Assembly: GCA_016293915.1 (NCBI GenBank)
Contig: JAEDCY010000004.1
Span: 59,670 to 123,669 of the forward strand
DNA from: Treponema sp.
GTDB taxonomy: Bacteria; Spirochaetota; Spirochaetia; Treponematales; Treponemataceae
Reading direction: 5' to 3'
Length of the DNA stretch: 64,000 nt
The notes below the pieces were generated by a model. The model worked only from the letters and a program-made list of their open reading frames with translations, ran no database searches and had not been told where the DNA came from. The position numbers and the translations under genes were made by a program. Below, in pieces: positions 33,575 through 41,821 of the stretch. How positions within the stretch are numbered: position 1 is the stretch's first letter; each line of letters begins with the position of its first letter.

Positions 33575-35155
33575 TTATTTTAATATTTCCTTACCTAATT
33601 TCCAGTTGTCGCCGGCGCCCATTGTAATAAAAAGGTAGCCATCCGGATATTCTGGCTCGAGCGGATTTTCCAGTTCTGCTTTTGCAAAATCTGCAGCATC
33701 TAAAATCTCTTCGTAATAATGAACATTCTGCTGACCAGTAGCAAGAACTGCCTCGTAAAGAGTGCGGCCGGTAATCTCAAAATCAGCAGGATTTTCGCGG
33801 GCAGAACTGTAAATCTTATGTAAAATAACTTCATCAGCTGCAGTAAAACACTTTGCAAACTCTGGCAGCAAAGCCTGAGTTCTCGAATAAGTATGGCTCA
33901 TAAAATCAACTATGATTTTGCGTCCCTTATAAAATTCGCGATAGCCTTCCAAAGTTGTCTTTACGGCAGTAGGATGGTGACCGTAATCATCAAGCACAAT
34001 TACATCATCCCTATTTATATTTTTGAAGTGCCCTACTATCTCACTGCGGCGTTTTCCACCGCTAAAGTTCAAAAGCCCGCGGCGAATATTTTCGTAGTAG
34101 TCTAAAGGATTTTTTCCAAACTCTCTCAGCAGCTGACATACCAGAGCAACCGCCGCAGCCGCGTCCAGAACCTCGTGGCGGCCGGGCATTGCAAGTGCGA
34201 AATCACCTTTGCCCGCAAAAAGGCCAAGAGTAAAAGAATTGCGCTCGTTTTTAACTTTGCCGAAGGTGACAGTAAAATCGCCGGCCGCTTTTTCTCCATA
34301 AGGCATCGCAACAATATCCGGGCGAAGGCCACGCACCAGCCCAATTGTATCGCAGGCTCCTTTATCATCAGCGCAGTAAATAACCTCGCCACCCTGTGGC
34401 AGCTTGCAGATATAATCAATAAAAGCCTGGCGGATATCTTCATAGGTCGGGTAATAATCCTCATGGTCCGGTTCAACCGAAGTCAAAATAATTTTCTTGG
34501 GACAGAAGCTCATAAAGTGCCGCTGGTACTCACAGGTCTCAGCTACGAAGATGCTTCGGTGGTTGAGTGCCTGCGAAGCAGGTGTATCGAAACCACCTTT
34601 TTCGCCTTCCGCAGTGGTTTCGATACGTTCGCTACGCGAACACTCAACCACCGACTTTGACGTATAAGTACAAGTTCCGCCAAAAGAGTTTATCACACTG
34701 CCCGCCAGCACCTGGCTTGGCAAATCAATTTCTTTTAAGATTGTTCCGACAAGACCTGTTGTAGAAGTTTTACCGTGAACTCCGCAAACACCGCAGGAAT
34801 AAGAACGCTCGCTGTATGCGCCAAGTGCCTGAGTATAAAGCAAACAAGGCAGACCGCGGCGCACAGCCTCAATCAAATCAGGATTTTTATCGAGCTTGTA
34901 GGCAGAAGAATAAATTACATACTGAACGTCATCTGTTATATTAGCAGCCCCAAAGGAAAAAGCCTTTAATCCAAGCCGCTCAAGTACTTCATCAGTATAA
35001 AAACGCTCGCTGACATCAGAACCAGTAATCACCGCACCCTTGTGAAAAAGAATCTCCACAAGAGCCGCCATTCCGGTTCCCTTAATTCCAACAAAATGTA
35101 TATGAACGCCGCGAAAATCTTCGGGCAGAGAAAGGTTCAAACTATTATTTTGCAT
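33575..35155 (-). CDS. murC: UDP-N-acetylmuramate-alanine ligase with repeat insertion
   Basis: This 526-residue protein has the Mur ligase features: N-terminal Rossmann IHFVGIKGTGMAALVEIL, the ATP loop GVHGKTSTTGLVGT (about residue 125), FVAETCEYQRHF (about 203), the SVEPDHEDYYPT loop and DYGHHPTAVKTTLEGYR in the C-terminal domain. It adds L-Ala to UDP-MurNAc in the cytoplasm. Residues about 168-200 (VVECSRSERIETT...ASQALNHRS) are encoded by two family A palindromes at 34558-34652, inserted in frame between TYTSKS and IFVAETCEY. The core motifs lie outside the insertion, so the enzyme may still work. murG is at 44713. Confidence 0.93.
   Translation of the reverse strand: MQNNSLNLSLPEDFRGVHIHFVGIKGTGMAALVEILFHKGAVITGSDVSERFYTDEVLERLGLKAFSFGAANITDDVQYVIYSSAYKLDKNPDLIEAVRRGLPCLLYTQALGAYSERSYSCGVCGVHGKTSTTGLVGTILKEIDLPSQVLAGSVINSFGGTCTYTSKSVVECSRSERIETTAEGEKGGFDTPASQALNHRSIFVAETCEYQRHFMSFCPKKIILTSVEPDHEDYYPTYEDIRQAFIDYICKLPQGGEVIYCADDKGACDTIGLVRGLRPDIVAMPYGEKAAGDFTVTFGKVKNERNSFTLGLFAGKGDFALAMPGRHEVLDAAAAVALVCQLLREFGKNPLDYYENIRRGLLNFSGGKRRSEIVGHFKNINRDDVIVLDDYGHHPTAVKTTLEGYREFYKGRKIIVDFMSHTYSRTQALLPEFAKCFTAADEVILHKIYSSARENPADFEITGRTLYEAVLATGQQNVHYYEEILDAADFAKAELENPLEPEYPDGYLFITMGAGDNWKLGKEILK
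34558..34652. repeat. Two family A palindromes inside murC
   Basis: Units 34558-34597 (GGTGGTTGAG...CGAAACCACC) and 34614-34652 (GTGGTTTCGATAC...CTCAACCACC), separated by a 16-nt spacer. They have inner hairpins CCTGCGAAGCAGG and GTTCGCTACGCGAAC. They are translated as about 33 extra MurC residues. Confidence 0.9.
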
Positions 35156-35276
35156 AAAAAATATTTTATCATAATCAATAGTTTAAGACAATGAAGATAT
35201 TATTGAAGACACAAATACTTTCTTTCTGAAATATTATGTGTTTTAATTTTATTAAATTTATTTTATGGAGAGCAAT

Positions 35277-35560
35277 ATGAAAAAGATTCTTCTTTTACTC
35301 ACAGTTTTAACTCTTACATTTACCTCTTTTGCACAGGATGCAAAAGCAACAGGATTAACAGACAAAGATATTCAGGCATTCTGCAAAAACTACGACAGTA
35401 TTTATTTAGCTTGGAAGAGCCCCAATGGCTGAATTCCGAAATAAAGTTGCAGAAGCAGACCTGAATGTTGTAAAAAATCATATGACAGAACTTACTTCGG
35501 TATTCACAGAAGCTGCATCAGCCTTCAGCGACAGTGACAATCGAAGAAATTGAATAGGAC
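35277..35560 (+). pseudogene. Decayed gene for a small secreted protein
   Basis: An ATG at 35277 after GGAGAG starts 51 codons: a typical signal peptide (MKKILLLLTVLTLTFTSFA) and the start of a mature domain. It stops at 35432, but the reading continues in the +1 frame from 35428 (AEFRNKVAEADLNVV) for about 40 residues, then a further shift would give the acidic end TIEEIE. The simplest reading is a small periplasmic or secreted protein with one or two frameshifts. No family is recognised. It stands alone between murC and the flgJ terminator region. Confidence 0.6.
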
Positions 35561-35588
35561 CAAATAGAAGATCTCTTAAAATAAAAAA

Positions 35589-35618
35589 AGTTCCTGTACG
35601 CCAACGACGACAGGAACT
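35589..35618. terminator. Hairpin after the decayed gene
   Basis: AGTTCCTGT and ACAGGAACT form a 9-bp perfect stem with a 12-nt loop containing CGCCAACGACG. There is an A-run before it (a T-run on the minus strand), so it fits an intrinsic terminator on the minus strand, for flgJ, best; a role on the plus strand is possible. Confidence 0.5.
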
Positions 35619-35752
35619 AATAGATGTAAACAAAATACAGAGGGACTCTGTTATTAGCCTAAAATTGAAAATCCGTTAAAAAACGAGCCGACAGGGTCGT
35701 TTTAGGATTATCGAAAGAATGGCTCAGAGGCAAGCTGTGCTTGCCGACTGAA

Positions 35753-36268
35753 TTATACCAGACTAAGGTAAATCTGGTCTGCAAGGCCAAAGCCTGCATT
35801 TTTTGTCATTGCAGTTGAGTATTCGTCATAAAGCATGTCTTCGTAAGTCTGACGTGCAAAGTCTGTATCTCCACTGCGATGAACTGTTTTTCTCATTTCT
35901 GAAAGCATCTGCTTTACAAAGTAATTTTCAAGCTCCATTGATTTCTGGTAGAGCTCTGAAGTTTTATCTATTGTTTTTGGCTGAACGTGAATATTTGCCT
36001 GATTTGCAGCGGCACCTGTTGGGCGGGCTGTTTTGTCTGCATCTGTTGTGAAAGTGCCTGCAAAGCCAGTTGTGTACTCACCATTTAGGCGGCCTTTTTC
36101 TGCAATCTGGTCTGAAGAAACTGTACCGCGGCCTTCGTTCTGAGACTGGAATCGTTCGAGAAGTTCTGCAAACTTTGCCTTATCTGCATTTGAACGTGCA
36201 GACTGCAAAGCTCCGTTTCCGCCGGTAATTGAACTGAATGTATTATTTGTGATATATCCGATATCCAT
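35753..36268 (-). CDS. flgJ: FlgJ-like rod-binding protein, no muramidase domain
   Basis: The 171-residue protein has a variable N-terminal half and a helical C-terminal block, MELENYFVKQMLSEMRKTVHR and GFGLADQIYLSLV, that matches the rod-binding (FlgJ N) domain. The peptidoglycan-hydrolysing C-terminal domain of enterobacterial FlgJ is absent, as is usual in spirochaetes. It should help build or cap the flagellar rod in the periplasm. It lies 164 nt downstream of flgG on the same strand, with repeats in between. Confidence 0.85.
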   Translation of the reverse strand: MDIGYITNNTFSSITGGNGALQSARSNADKAKFAELLERFQSQNEGRGTVSSDQIAEKGRLNGEYTTGFAGTFTTDADKTARPTGAAANQANIHVQPKTIDKTSELYQKSMELENYFVKQMLSEMRKTVHRSGDTDFARQTYEDMLYDEYSTAMTKNAGFGLADQIYLSLV

Positions 36269-36280
36269 TTGCTTTTACTC

Positions 36281-36370
36281 CCATTAAAGCAGGCGTTGCG
36301 GGCGGCGTTTGAGCCCGCAGAGGGGGTAGCGGAAAAGCCGAAGGCTTTGAAGCGAGGGGGAGTCTTCCCC
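36281..36370. repeat. Family D repeat upstream of flgJ
   Basis: GC-rich stretch with GCGGGCGGCGTTTGAGCCCGC (inverted CGGGC arms), GAAAAGCCGAAGGCTTTGAAG and GGGGGAGTCTTCCCCC. Its right part resembles the insertion in the helicase gene (16854-16997). It sits between flgG and flgJ. Confidence 0.75.
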
Positions 36371-36373
36371 CTC

Positions 36374-36415
36374 TTAGCTATTAGCTAAAAGCTAAAAGCT
36401 AAAAGCTAATAACTA
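36374..36415. repeat. Heptamer tandem repeat, second array
   Basis: Six 7-nt units, TTAGCTA twice, AAAGCTA three times, ATAACTA once; on the other strand the unit is AGCTNNT as at 26327-26375. It directly follows the family D repeat. Confidence 0.85.
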
Positions 36416-36431
36416 ACCGCTACCAATCCCC

Positions 36432-37226
36432 TTATCTCTTAAGATTCACCGCAGTACTCAGCATCGTGTCCGAAGTCTGAATAGCCTTCGAGTTAAACTC
36501 ATAAGCGCGCTGAGCAACAATCATCTGAACCATTTCGTTCACAACCGAAACGTTAGACATTTCGAGGAACTTGTGGCGAACATCACCAAAGCCTTCGTAA
36601 CCAGGACGGCCTGCAATTGCCTCACCGCTGGCAGCAGTAACCTTAAAAAGGTTGTCGCCGTCTGCCTGCAAGCCAACTTTGTTCGGGAAGCGGTAGAGCT
36701 CAAGCTGACCAACCTCAACAGGATCATTTTCGCCGTTGATTTTTACAGAAACAAGACCGGTCTGAGTAACGTTCAATGTTGAAACGTCATAACCTTCCGG
36801 CAGGATAATTTCAGGAATTACGCGAAGTCCGTTATTTGTAACTAACTGGCCTGCAGAATCAACCTTAAAAGAACCGTCGCGGGTGTAAGCATAACTTCCG
36901 TCGTATTTCTGAACGCGGAAGAAACCTTCACCAACGATAGCAAGGTCTGTATCAACACCAGTGTTCTGTAATGAGCCCTGGTTCATAATACGCTGTGTTG
37001 CTCCAACTTTTACACCGGTTCCCTGCTGAATGCCAACAGGAGTTACAGTATCTTCAGTTGCAGGAGTTCCAGCAAGCTTTACGTTCTGATAAACAAGGTC
37101 TTCAAACTCAACGCGCTGCTGTTTGTAGCCGGTTGTATTTACGTTTGAAAGGTTGTTTGAAATTGCATCTATATTTGACTGCTGACCGTTCATTCCGGTA
37201 GCTGCTGTCCAAAGTGATCTTACCAT
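36432..37226 (-). CDS. flgG: Flagellar distal rod protein FlgG
   Basis: This 264-residue protein has the flagellar rod/hook signatures: MVRSLWTAATGMNGQQSNIDAISNNLSNVNTTGYK at its N-terminus (the NNLAN-type motif) and VNEMVQMIVAQRAYEFNSK at its C-terminus. These terminal helices form the coiled stack of the rod. In spirochaetes the filaments are periplasmic. It follows flgF on the same strand (16 nt). Length matches FlgG. Confidence 0.95.
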   Translation of the reverse strand: MVRSLWTAATGMNGQQSNIDAISNNLSNVNTTGYKQQRVEFEDLVYQNVKLAGTPATEDTVTPVGIQQGTGVKVGATQRIMNQGSLQNTGVDTDLAIVGEGFFRVQKYDGSYAYTRDGSFKVDSAGQLVTNNGLRVIPEIILPEGYDVSTLNVTQTGLVSVKINGENDPVEVGQLELYRFPNKVGLQADGDNLFKVTAASGEAIAGRPGYEGFGDVRHKFLEMSNVSVVNEMVQMIVAQRAYEFNSKAIQTSDTMLSTAVNLKR

Positions 37227-37242
37227 TTATAAGCTCCTTTTA

Positions 37243-38040
37243 TTAGCCTAACTGAGCAACTTTCTGCCAGAGGGTACTCATCATTGAATCTTCAGACTGA
37301 ATTGTTTTCTGATTTGCTTCATAAGCACGGTTTACTTCAATCATCTGAACCATTTCGTTTACAACATTCACGTTGCTTGTTTCTGTATAGCCCTGAAGAA
37401 AGCGTGGACGCTCGTTACCTTCTGCAATGTGAGCCGGACCTGCAATATCATTTGTTGCATAAAGGCTCTCTCCCATCTTTTTGAGGTAACGCTCGTTATC
37501 AAAGCGAACAACCTTAAAGCGGTCAATTTCTTCACCATTGTCTTCACGAGCAATGATTCCATCTTCATTTACCATGAATTTGTCATCATCAACATAAATT
37601 GGACCTTTTTCACCAAGAACAGGATATCCGTCTTTAGTTTCAAGAATTCCTTCTTTTCCAATGAAGAAATCTCCGTTGCGGGTATAGCGCTCGCCAAGAG
37701 GAGTGTCTATTACATAAAAGCCCTTACCGCTAAGAGCTGTGTCTGTCTTTGTATTTGTGATTTTGAAAGAGCCCTGGCTAAAATCAATGTAGTTCTCGTT
37801 AGTTTCAACGCCAAGGCCAAGCTTACCGATTACAGGTGCTGCATCTGCAGAACCTTCGGTTGTGTGATAAACGCCGTCAAGATTTGTACGGCGAAGCAGC
37901 AGTTCAGGGAAAGACTTGCTTGAAACAACATCACGTTTATAACCTGCAGTATCAACATTTGCAAGATTGTTTGCAATTGCATCAAGTCTGTTCTGCTGCG
38001 CATTCATACCGGAAGCACCGGTATACCAGCCACGAATCAT
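37243..38040 (-). CDS. flgF: Flagellar rod protein FlgF-like
   Basis: The 265-residue protein has the same terminal helices, MIRGWYTGASGMNAQQNRLDAIANNLANVDTAGYK and NVVNEMVQMIEVNRAYEANQK, and a central variable domain, as in FlgF/FlhO proximal rod proteins. It is the first gene of flgF-flgG-flgJ. FlgF versus FlgG is set by order and by similarity to memory of spirochaete genes; the two cannot be separated with certainty by motif alone. Confidence 0.88.
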   Translation of the reverse strand: MIRGWYTGASGMNAQQNRLDAIANNLANVDTAGYKRDVVSSKSFPELLLRRTNLDGVYHTTEGSADAAPVIGKLGLGVETNENYIDFSQGSFKITNTKTDTALSGKGFYVIDTPLGERYTRNGDFFIGKEGILETKDGYPVLGEKGPIYVDDDKFMVNEDGIIAREDNGEEIDRFKVVRFDNERYLKKMGESLYATNDIAGPAHIAEGNERPRFLQGYTETSNVNVVNEMVQMIEVNRAYEANQKTIQSEDSMMSTLWQKVAQLG

Positions 38041-38126
38041 ATTTTTTAACCTCCGAAGAATTTATTTACATCTAATTTGATTTTCGGTGTTTGAAAAATT
38101 TTGTTTAGGGAATTCTTGTAAATGTG

Positions 38127-38165
38127 GATTGCCGCATCCCCCTATCGGGCTCCTCGCAATGACTG
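38127..38165. repeat. Small dispersed repeat unit
   Basis: GGATTGCCGCATCC and CTCGCAATGAC, divided by CCCTATCGGG. It shares the ATTGC...CGCAATGAC ends with the element before folC and lies in the gap between flgF and glgC. Confidence 0.6.
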
Positions 38166-38255
38166 TTATCACAAATAATTTGCAAATCCGCAATTTCAGA
38201 TTTATACTATAATTATTAACTTATAGTTTATTGCATTATCAAAAGGAGTATATTT

Positions 38256-39548
38256 ATGGCAAACACAGAACCTAGAGTTCTTTCAATCATCCTCGGTGGT
38301 GGTAAAGGTACACGTCTTTATCCACTCACAAAAGAGCGTTCAAAACCGGCCGTTTCTTTCGGCGGAAAATACAGAATTGTTGATATCCCAATTTCTAACT
38401 GTATCAACTCAGGTTATAAAAAGATTTACCTTTTGACCCAGTTCAACTCTGCGTCACTTCACCTTCACATTTCAAATTCTTACAATTTCGACCGTTTTTC
38501 GGGTGGATTCGTAGAAATTCTTGCTGCAGAGCAGACTCTTGAGCATTCGGGCTGGTATGAAGGTACTGCCGATGCCGTTCGCAAGAACTTTATCCATTTT
38601 AAGAACCAAAGACCAACTCATTATATCATTCTTTCTGGTGACCAGCTTTACAAGATGGATTTGCGCGCATTTATGGATACACATATCAAATCTGGCGCTG
38701 AAATCACAATTGCAACAACTGCCGTAAACCGTAAAGACGCTTCTGGTTTTGGTATCATGCAGATTGATGACCAGAGCCGTGTAAAGGCCTTTATGGAAAA
38801 GCCAAAGCCAGATCAGAATATTGATGACTGGAAGATTCCTAAGGAAGCCCGCGGAGCTCTTCCACCAGAGAAGGAATACCTTGCTTCTATGGGTATTTAC
38901 ATTTTCAATGCCGACACAATGGAAGAAATGCTGGGCGGCGAAAACGAAAAATATACTGACTTTGGTAAGGAAATTCTTCCTCTCGCCATCGGTAAAAAGA
39001 AAATCAGCTCTTATGTATTCGACGGTTACTGGGAAGACATTGGTACTATCCGCAGTTTCTATGATGCAAATATTGCTTTGTGTGAGCCTTACCCAACATT
39101 CGACTTCTTTGGTGAAACACAGCCAATTTATACTCACATGCGTAACCTGCCTCCATCAAAAATCAACAAGGCAGACATCACTTCTTCTTTGATTTCTGAA
39201 GGCTGTATCATAACTGATGCTTCCTTCAACAAATCGGTTGTCGGTGTTCGCTCTATCATCAATGAGGGAACCAAGTTTGACGGCGTAATCATGATGGGTG
39301 CCGACTATTACGACACAGATGAAGAAAAAGAAGCTGCAAAAAAAGCCGGAAAACCATGTACAGGAATCGGTAAAAACTGCCAGATTGCAAATACAATCAT
39401 CGATAAAAACGCAAAAATCGGTGACAACTGTAAAATTGGCGTAAGCGGAAAGAAATACGAGGATGGTGACCACGGAAGTTTCTACAGTGCAGACGGAATT
39501 ATCGTTATCCGTAAGGGTGCTGTAATTTCTTCGGGAACAGAAATTTAG
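38256..39548 (+). CDS. glgC: Glucose-1-phosphate adenylyltransferase
   Basis: This 430-residue protein has the nucleotidyltransferase loop GGGKGTRLYPLT near residue 14, FGGKYRIVDIPISN, WYEGTADAVRKN and FMEKPKP, typical of ADP-glucose pyrophosphorylases, with a left-handed beta helix at the C-terminus (IANTIIDKNAKIGDN). It makes ADP-glucose for glycogen synthase (glgA at 11251). A strong AAAAGGAGT ribosome site precedes the ATG. It is transcribed alone, divergent from the flagellar genes. Confidence 0.96.
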   Translation: MANTEPRVLSIILGGGKGTRLYPLTKERSKPAVSFGGKYRIVDIPISNCINSGYKKIYLLTQFNSASLHLHISNSYNFDRFSGGFVEILAAEQTLEHSGWYEGTADAVRKNFIHFKNQRPTHYIILSGDQLYKMDLRAFMDTHIKSGAEITIATTAVNRKDASGFGIMQIDDQSRVKAFMEKPKPDQNIDDWKIPKEARGALPPEKEYLASMGIYIFNADTMEEMLGGENEKYTDFGKEILPLAIGKKKISSYVFDGYWEDIGTIRSFYDANIALCEPYPTFDFFGETQPIYTHMRNLPPSKINKADITSSLISEGCIITDASFNKSVVGVRSIINEGTKFDGVIMMGADYYDTDEEKEAAKKAGKPCTGIGKNCQIANTIIDKNAKIGDNCKIGVSGKKYEDGDHGSFYSADGIIVIRKGAVISSGTEI

Positions 39549-39598
39549 AGCAAATTCTGTCATTCCGAACCTTCGCAGCACAGCTACTCGGAGACTCG

Positions 39599-39628
39599 CT
39601 AAAAATAGTCCACTGGACTATTTTTGCC
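39599..39628 (+). terminator. glgC terminator-like hairpin
   Basis: AAAAATAGTCC and GGACTATTTTT form an 11-bp stem with a 3-nt loop, ending in a T-run. The stem has the same arms as the first duplicated hairpin near trpS (25014-25042). Confidence 0.65.
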
Positions 39629-39709
39629 CAGCTTCGCAGTGCCGCTCCCTATGTTTCGTAATCTATATAAAACAGATCCTGAATTAAGTTCAGGATGATG
39701 AGGGGAATT

Positions 39710-40222
39710 ATGCCTGATATGTACGACAAACTGGGCGATATGCTCAATGATGTTTTAGAATCAGGCAAAATTCCGGCGGACAATCATAGCGAAGTCGAAA
39801 CCGAAAACCGTAACAAACCAATCGAAAATCAAAATGACCAGAGTATACCGGACGATAAATCTGAAGAATCTGGTCATTTTTCATTTAACCAGAACAAAAA
39901 AACTACCGTAACTAATAAGAAATCATCCAAAAAGGATTCAAAAAACGCTTTTGCTACCGGCGAAGTTATAAAATTGCATAAATATACATACAATATGCAA
40001 TTTCCACCACAGATTCAACAAGCACTGACCACACTAGATATAGCGTACCCTTTTGTCATTTTAGATATTAAAAAACAATATCGAAAACAGCTCAAAGAAA
40101 ATCACCCTGACACCAAAAAGACTATACAAACTTCTCAAAGTGTAGAAAATAATAGACAGATAACTGTAGATGAGATTACAGAAGCCTATAAAATTTTATG
40201 TACTTTCTTTAGTATAAAATAG
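39710..40222 (+). CDS. J-domain-containing protein
   Basis: From the ATG at 39710 (GAGGGG ribosome site 9-10 nt upstream; upstream codons come from a repeat) the protein is 170 residues. The first 100 are polar and low-complexity (N, E, S, K, Q), and the C-terminal 70 carry a J domain: DIKKQYRKQLKENHPDTKK with the essential HPD, then ITEAYKIL. J proteins stimulate DnaK ATPase; the client is unknown. It stands alone between glgC and the NtrC operon. Confidence 0.82.
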   Translation: MPDMYDKLGDMLNDVLESGKIPADNHSEVETENRNKPIENQNDQSIPDDKSEESGHFSFNQNKKTTVTNKKSSKKDSKNAFATGEVIKLHKYTYNMQFPPQIQQALTTLDIAYPFVILDIKKQYRKQLKENHPDTKKTIQTSQSVENNRQITVDEITEAYKILCTFFSIK

Positions 40223-40324
40223 TATACGTGTAACATTTATTATACTGTATACATATCTATACACAACACACTCTTAAAAAATTGACCACACGAATTCGAT
40301 TTTGCAAACGCAAAATTATTTCAT

Positions 40325-40358
40325 AAAAAAAAGGAGGTGACCAATAAGTTTACCTCCT
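40325..40358 (-). terminator. Terminator of the murG-to-ntrC operon
   Basis: On the minus strand, AGGAGGT and ACCTCCT form a 7-bp stem followed by eight T. The stem contains a Shine-Dalgarno-like AGGAGG. It lies 110 nt beyond the ntrC stop. Confidence 0.75.
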
Positions 40359-40360
40359 GG

Positions 40361-40434
40361 TGTCATTCCGAACTTGTTTCGGAATCTATAAATCTAAATG
40401 TAGTGTAGATGCTGAAACAAGTTCAGCATGACGA
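40361..40434. repeat. Family B repeat after the operon
   Basis: TGTCATTCCGAACTTGTTTC...GGAATC and TGCTGAAACAAGTTCAGCA in tandem, the same units as at 33463-33571. Confidence 0.75.
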
Positions 40435-40468
40435 TTCTTTTTAGACAGCCCCCAATCCGTGTGGCAAT

Positions 40469-41809
40469 CTATTCTATCTGAAGCTCTTCCAGTTTTCTGT
40501 GTAAGGTCTTTCTTCCAATCCCAAGAATATCTGCAGTTTTGGATTTGTTTCCTTTATTCGCTGCCAGGTTTTCCTGTATGATAATTTTTTCAGCTTCATC
40601 CATCGTAATTCCGATTGGAATTGTGATTACTTTTTCTTCGCCCTGACTTTTTAAAGCTCTTGGTAAATCTTCAATTTTTATTTCATCACCAGTACACATA
40701 ACAACTGCACTCTCAACTGCATTTTTCAACTCCCGGATATTTCCAGGCCAGTTGTATTTTATCATTGCAGCCTTTGAAGCTTTGTCAAAACCTTTTATAT
40801 TTTTTTTGTTTTCAATATTAAACTCACGCAAAAAAGAATGCATCAAAAGAGGAATGTCATCCATACGTTCTCGAAGAGCCGGCATTTCAATGCGTACTAC
40901 ATTCAGACGGTAAAACAAATCTTCGCGAAAGCGACCGGCTTTTACTTCATCTTCAAGATTACGATTGGTAGCAGCTACTACACGAACATCAACTTCGATT
41001 GACTTTTCTCCGCCTACCCTTTCAAATTTGTGTTCCTGCAAAACACGCAGCAGTTTTACCTGGGTAGCAAGATTAACTTCTCCAATTTCATCAAGGAAGA
41101 TTGTACCGCCATCCGCAAGTTCAAACCTTCCTTTGTGAATATTTTCAGCGCCGGTAAAAGCCCCTTTCTCATAACCGAATAATTCACTCTCAATAAGAGT
41201 TTCGCTGAGGGCTGCGCAGTGTACAACAACAAAAGGACCCTTTGCCCGTTCGGACTGTTCGTGTACCGCATGGGCAACCAGCTCTTTTCCAACACCACTT
41301 TCACCGGTAATCAAAACACTGGCCCTGGCCGGAGCTGCTTTAGAAATCATCTGTCGAACGCGATTGAGAGAATCACTTTTTCCAATCATCTCGTCGCCGT
41401 TTTGCGACTTTAATAACTTTGCCTGAAGTTCACGATTCTGTTCTGCAAGGATTTTTCCCTGCAATGCATTTTTTACAATTTTATTTAAATGATCAAGATC
41501 AAGAGGTTTTGTTAAAAAATCAAAGGCACCGGCTTTAAGAGCCGCTGTAGCATCATCAATACTTCCGTGACCTGTCAAAACAATAATCGGAATTCCAGGA
41601 TGCTCACTGCAAACCTTTTTTACAACTTCACTTCCGCTGATACCGTCCATTCTTAAATCGGTAATTACAAGGTCAATTCCTCCCTGAGCAATAAGCTCAA
41701 GACCTTCCTCGCCGCTCGAAGCCTCTTTTACATCGTAGCCTTCAAGTTCAAAATTATCAGCTAGTCCGTTCCGGATATTCTCTTCATCATCTATAGTAAG
41801 TATGCACAT
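40469..41809 (-). CDS. NtrC-family sigma-54 activator
   Basis: The 446-residue response regulator has a receiver domain (Asp51 in ITDLRMDG), a AAA+ domain with Walker A GESGVGKELVAHA, the sigma-54 loop GAFTGA in YEKGAFTGAENIHKG and Walker B GGTIFLDEIGE, and a Fis-type HTH at the C-terminus (GNKSKTADILGIGRKTLHRKLEE). It activates sigma-54 promoters when phosphorylated. Its kinase is 12 nt upstream. The AGGAGG ribosome site 7 nt before the ATG is strong. The matching Treponema pair is often called atoC/atoS; the target genes are not shown here. Confidence 0.93.
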   Translation of the reverse strand: MCILTIDDEENIRNGLADNFELEGYDVKEASSGEEGLELIAQGGIDLVITDLRMDGISGSEVVKKVCSEHPGIPIIVLTGHGSIDDATAALKAGAFDFLTKPLDLDHLNKIVKNALQGKILAEQNRELQAKLLKSQNGDEMIGKSDSLNRVRQMISKAAPARASVLITGESGVGKELVAHAVHEQSERAKGPFVVVHCAALSETLIESELFGYEKGAFTGAENIHKGRFELADGGTIFLDEIGEVNLATQVKLLRVLQEHKFERVGGEKSIEVDVRVVAATNRNLEDEVKAGRFREDLFYRLNVVRIEMPALRERMDDIPLLMHSFLREFNIENKKNIKGFDKASKAAMIKYNWPGNIRELKNAVESAVVMCTGDEIKIEDLPRALKSQGEEKVITIPIGITMDEAEKIIIQENLAANKGNKSKTADILGIGRKTLHRKLEELQIE

Positions 41810-41821
41810 GGCGGTCGCCTC

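Noticed and set aside
10906..34652. Repeated family A units as a CRISPR array
   Set aside because: Units are scattered over kilobases, not evenly spaced with unique spacers, and no cas genes are seen.
40325..40358. AAAGGAGGTGACC looks like the complement of the 16S rRNA 3-prime end
   Set aside because: There is no 16S gene; the same bases form the stem and T-run of a terminator.
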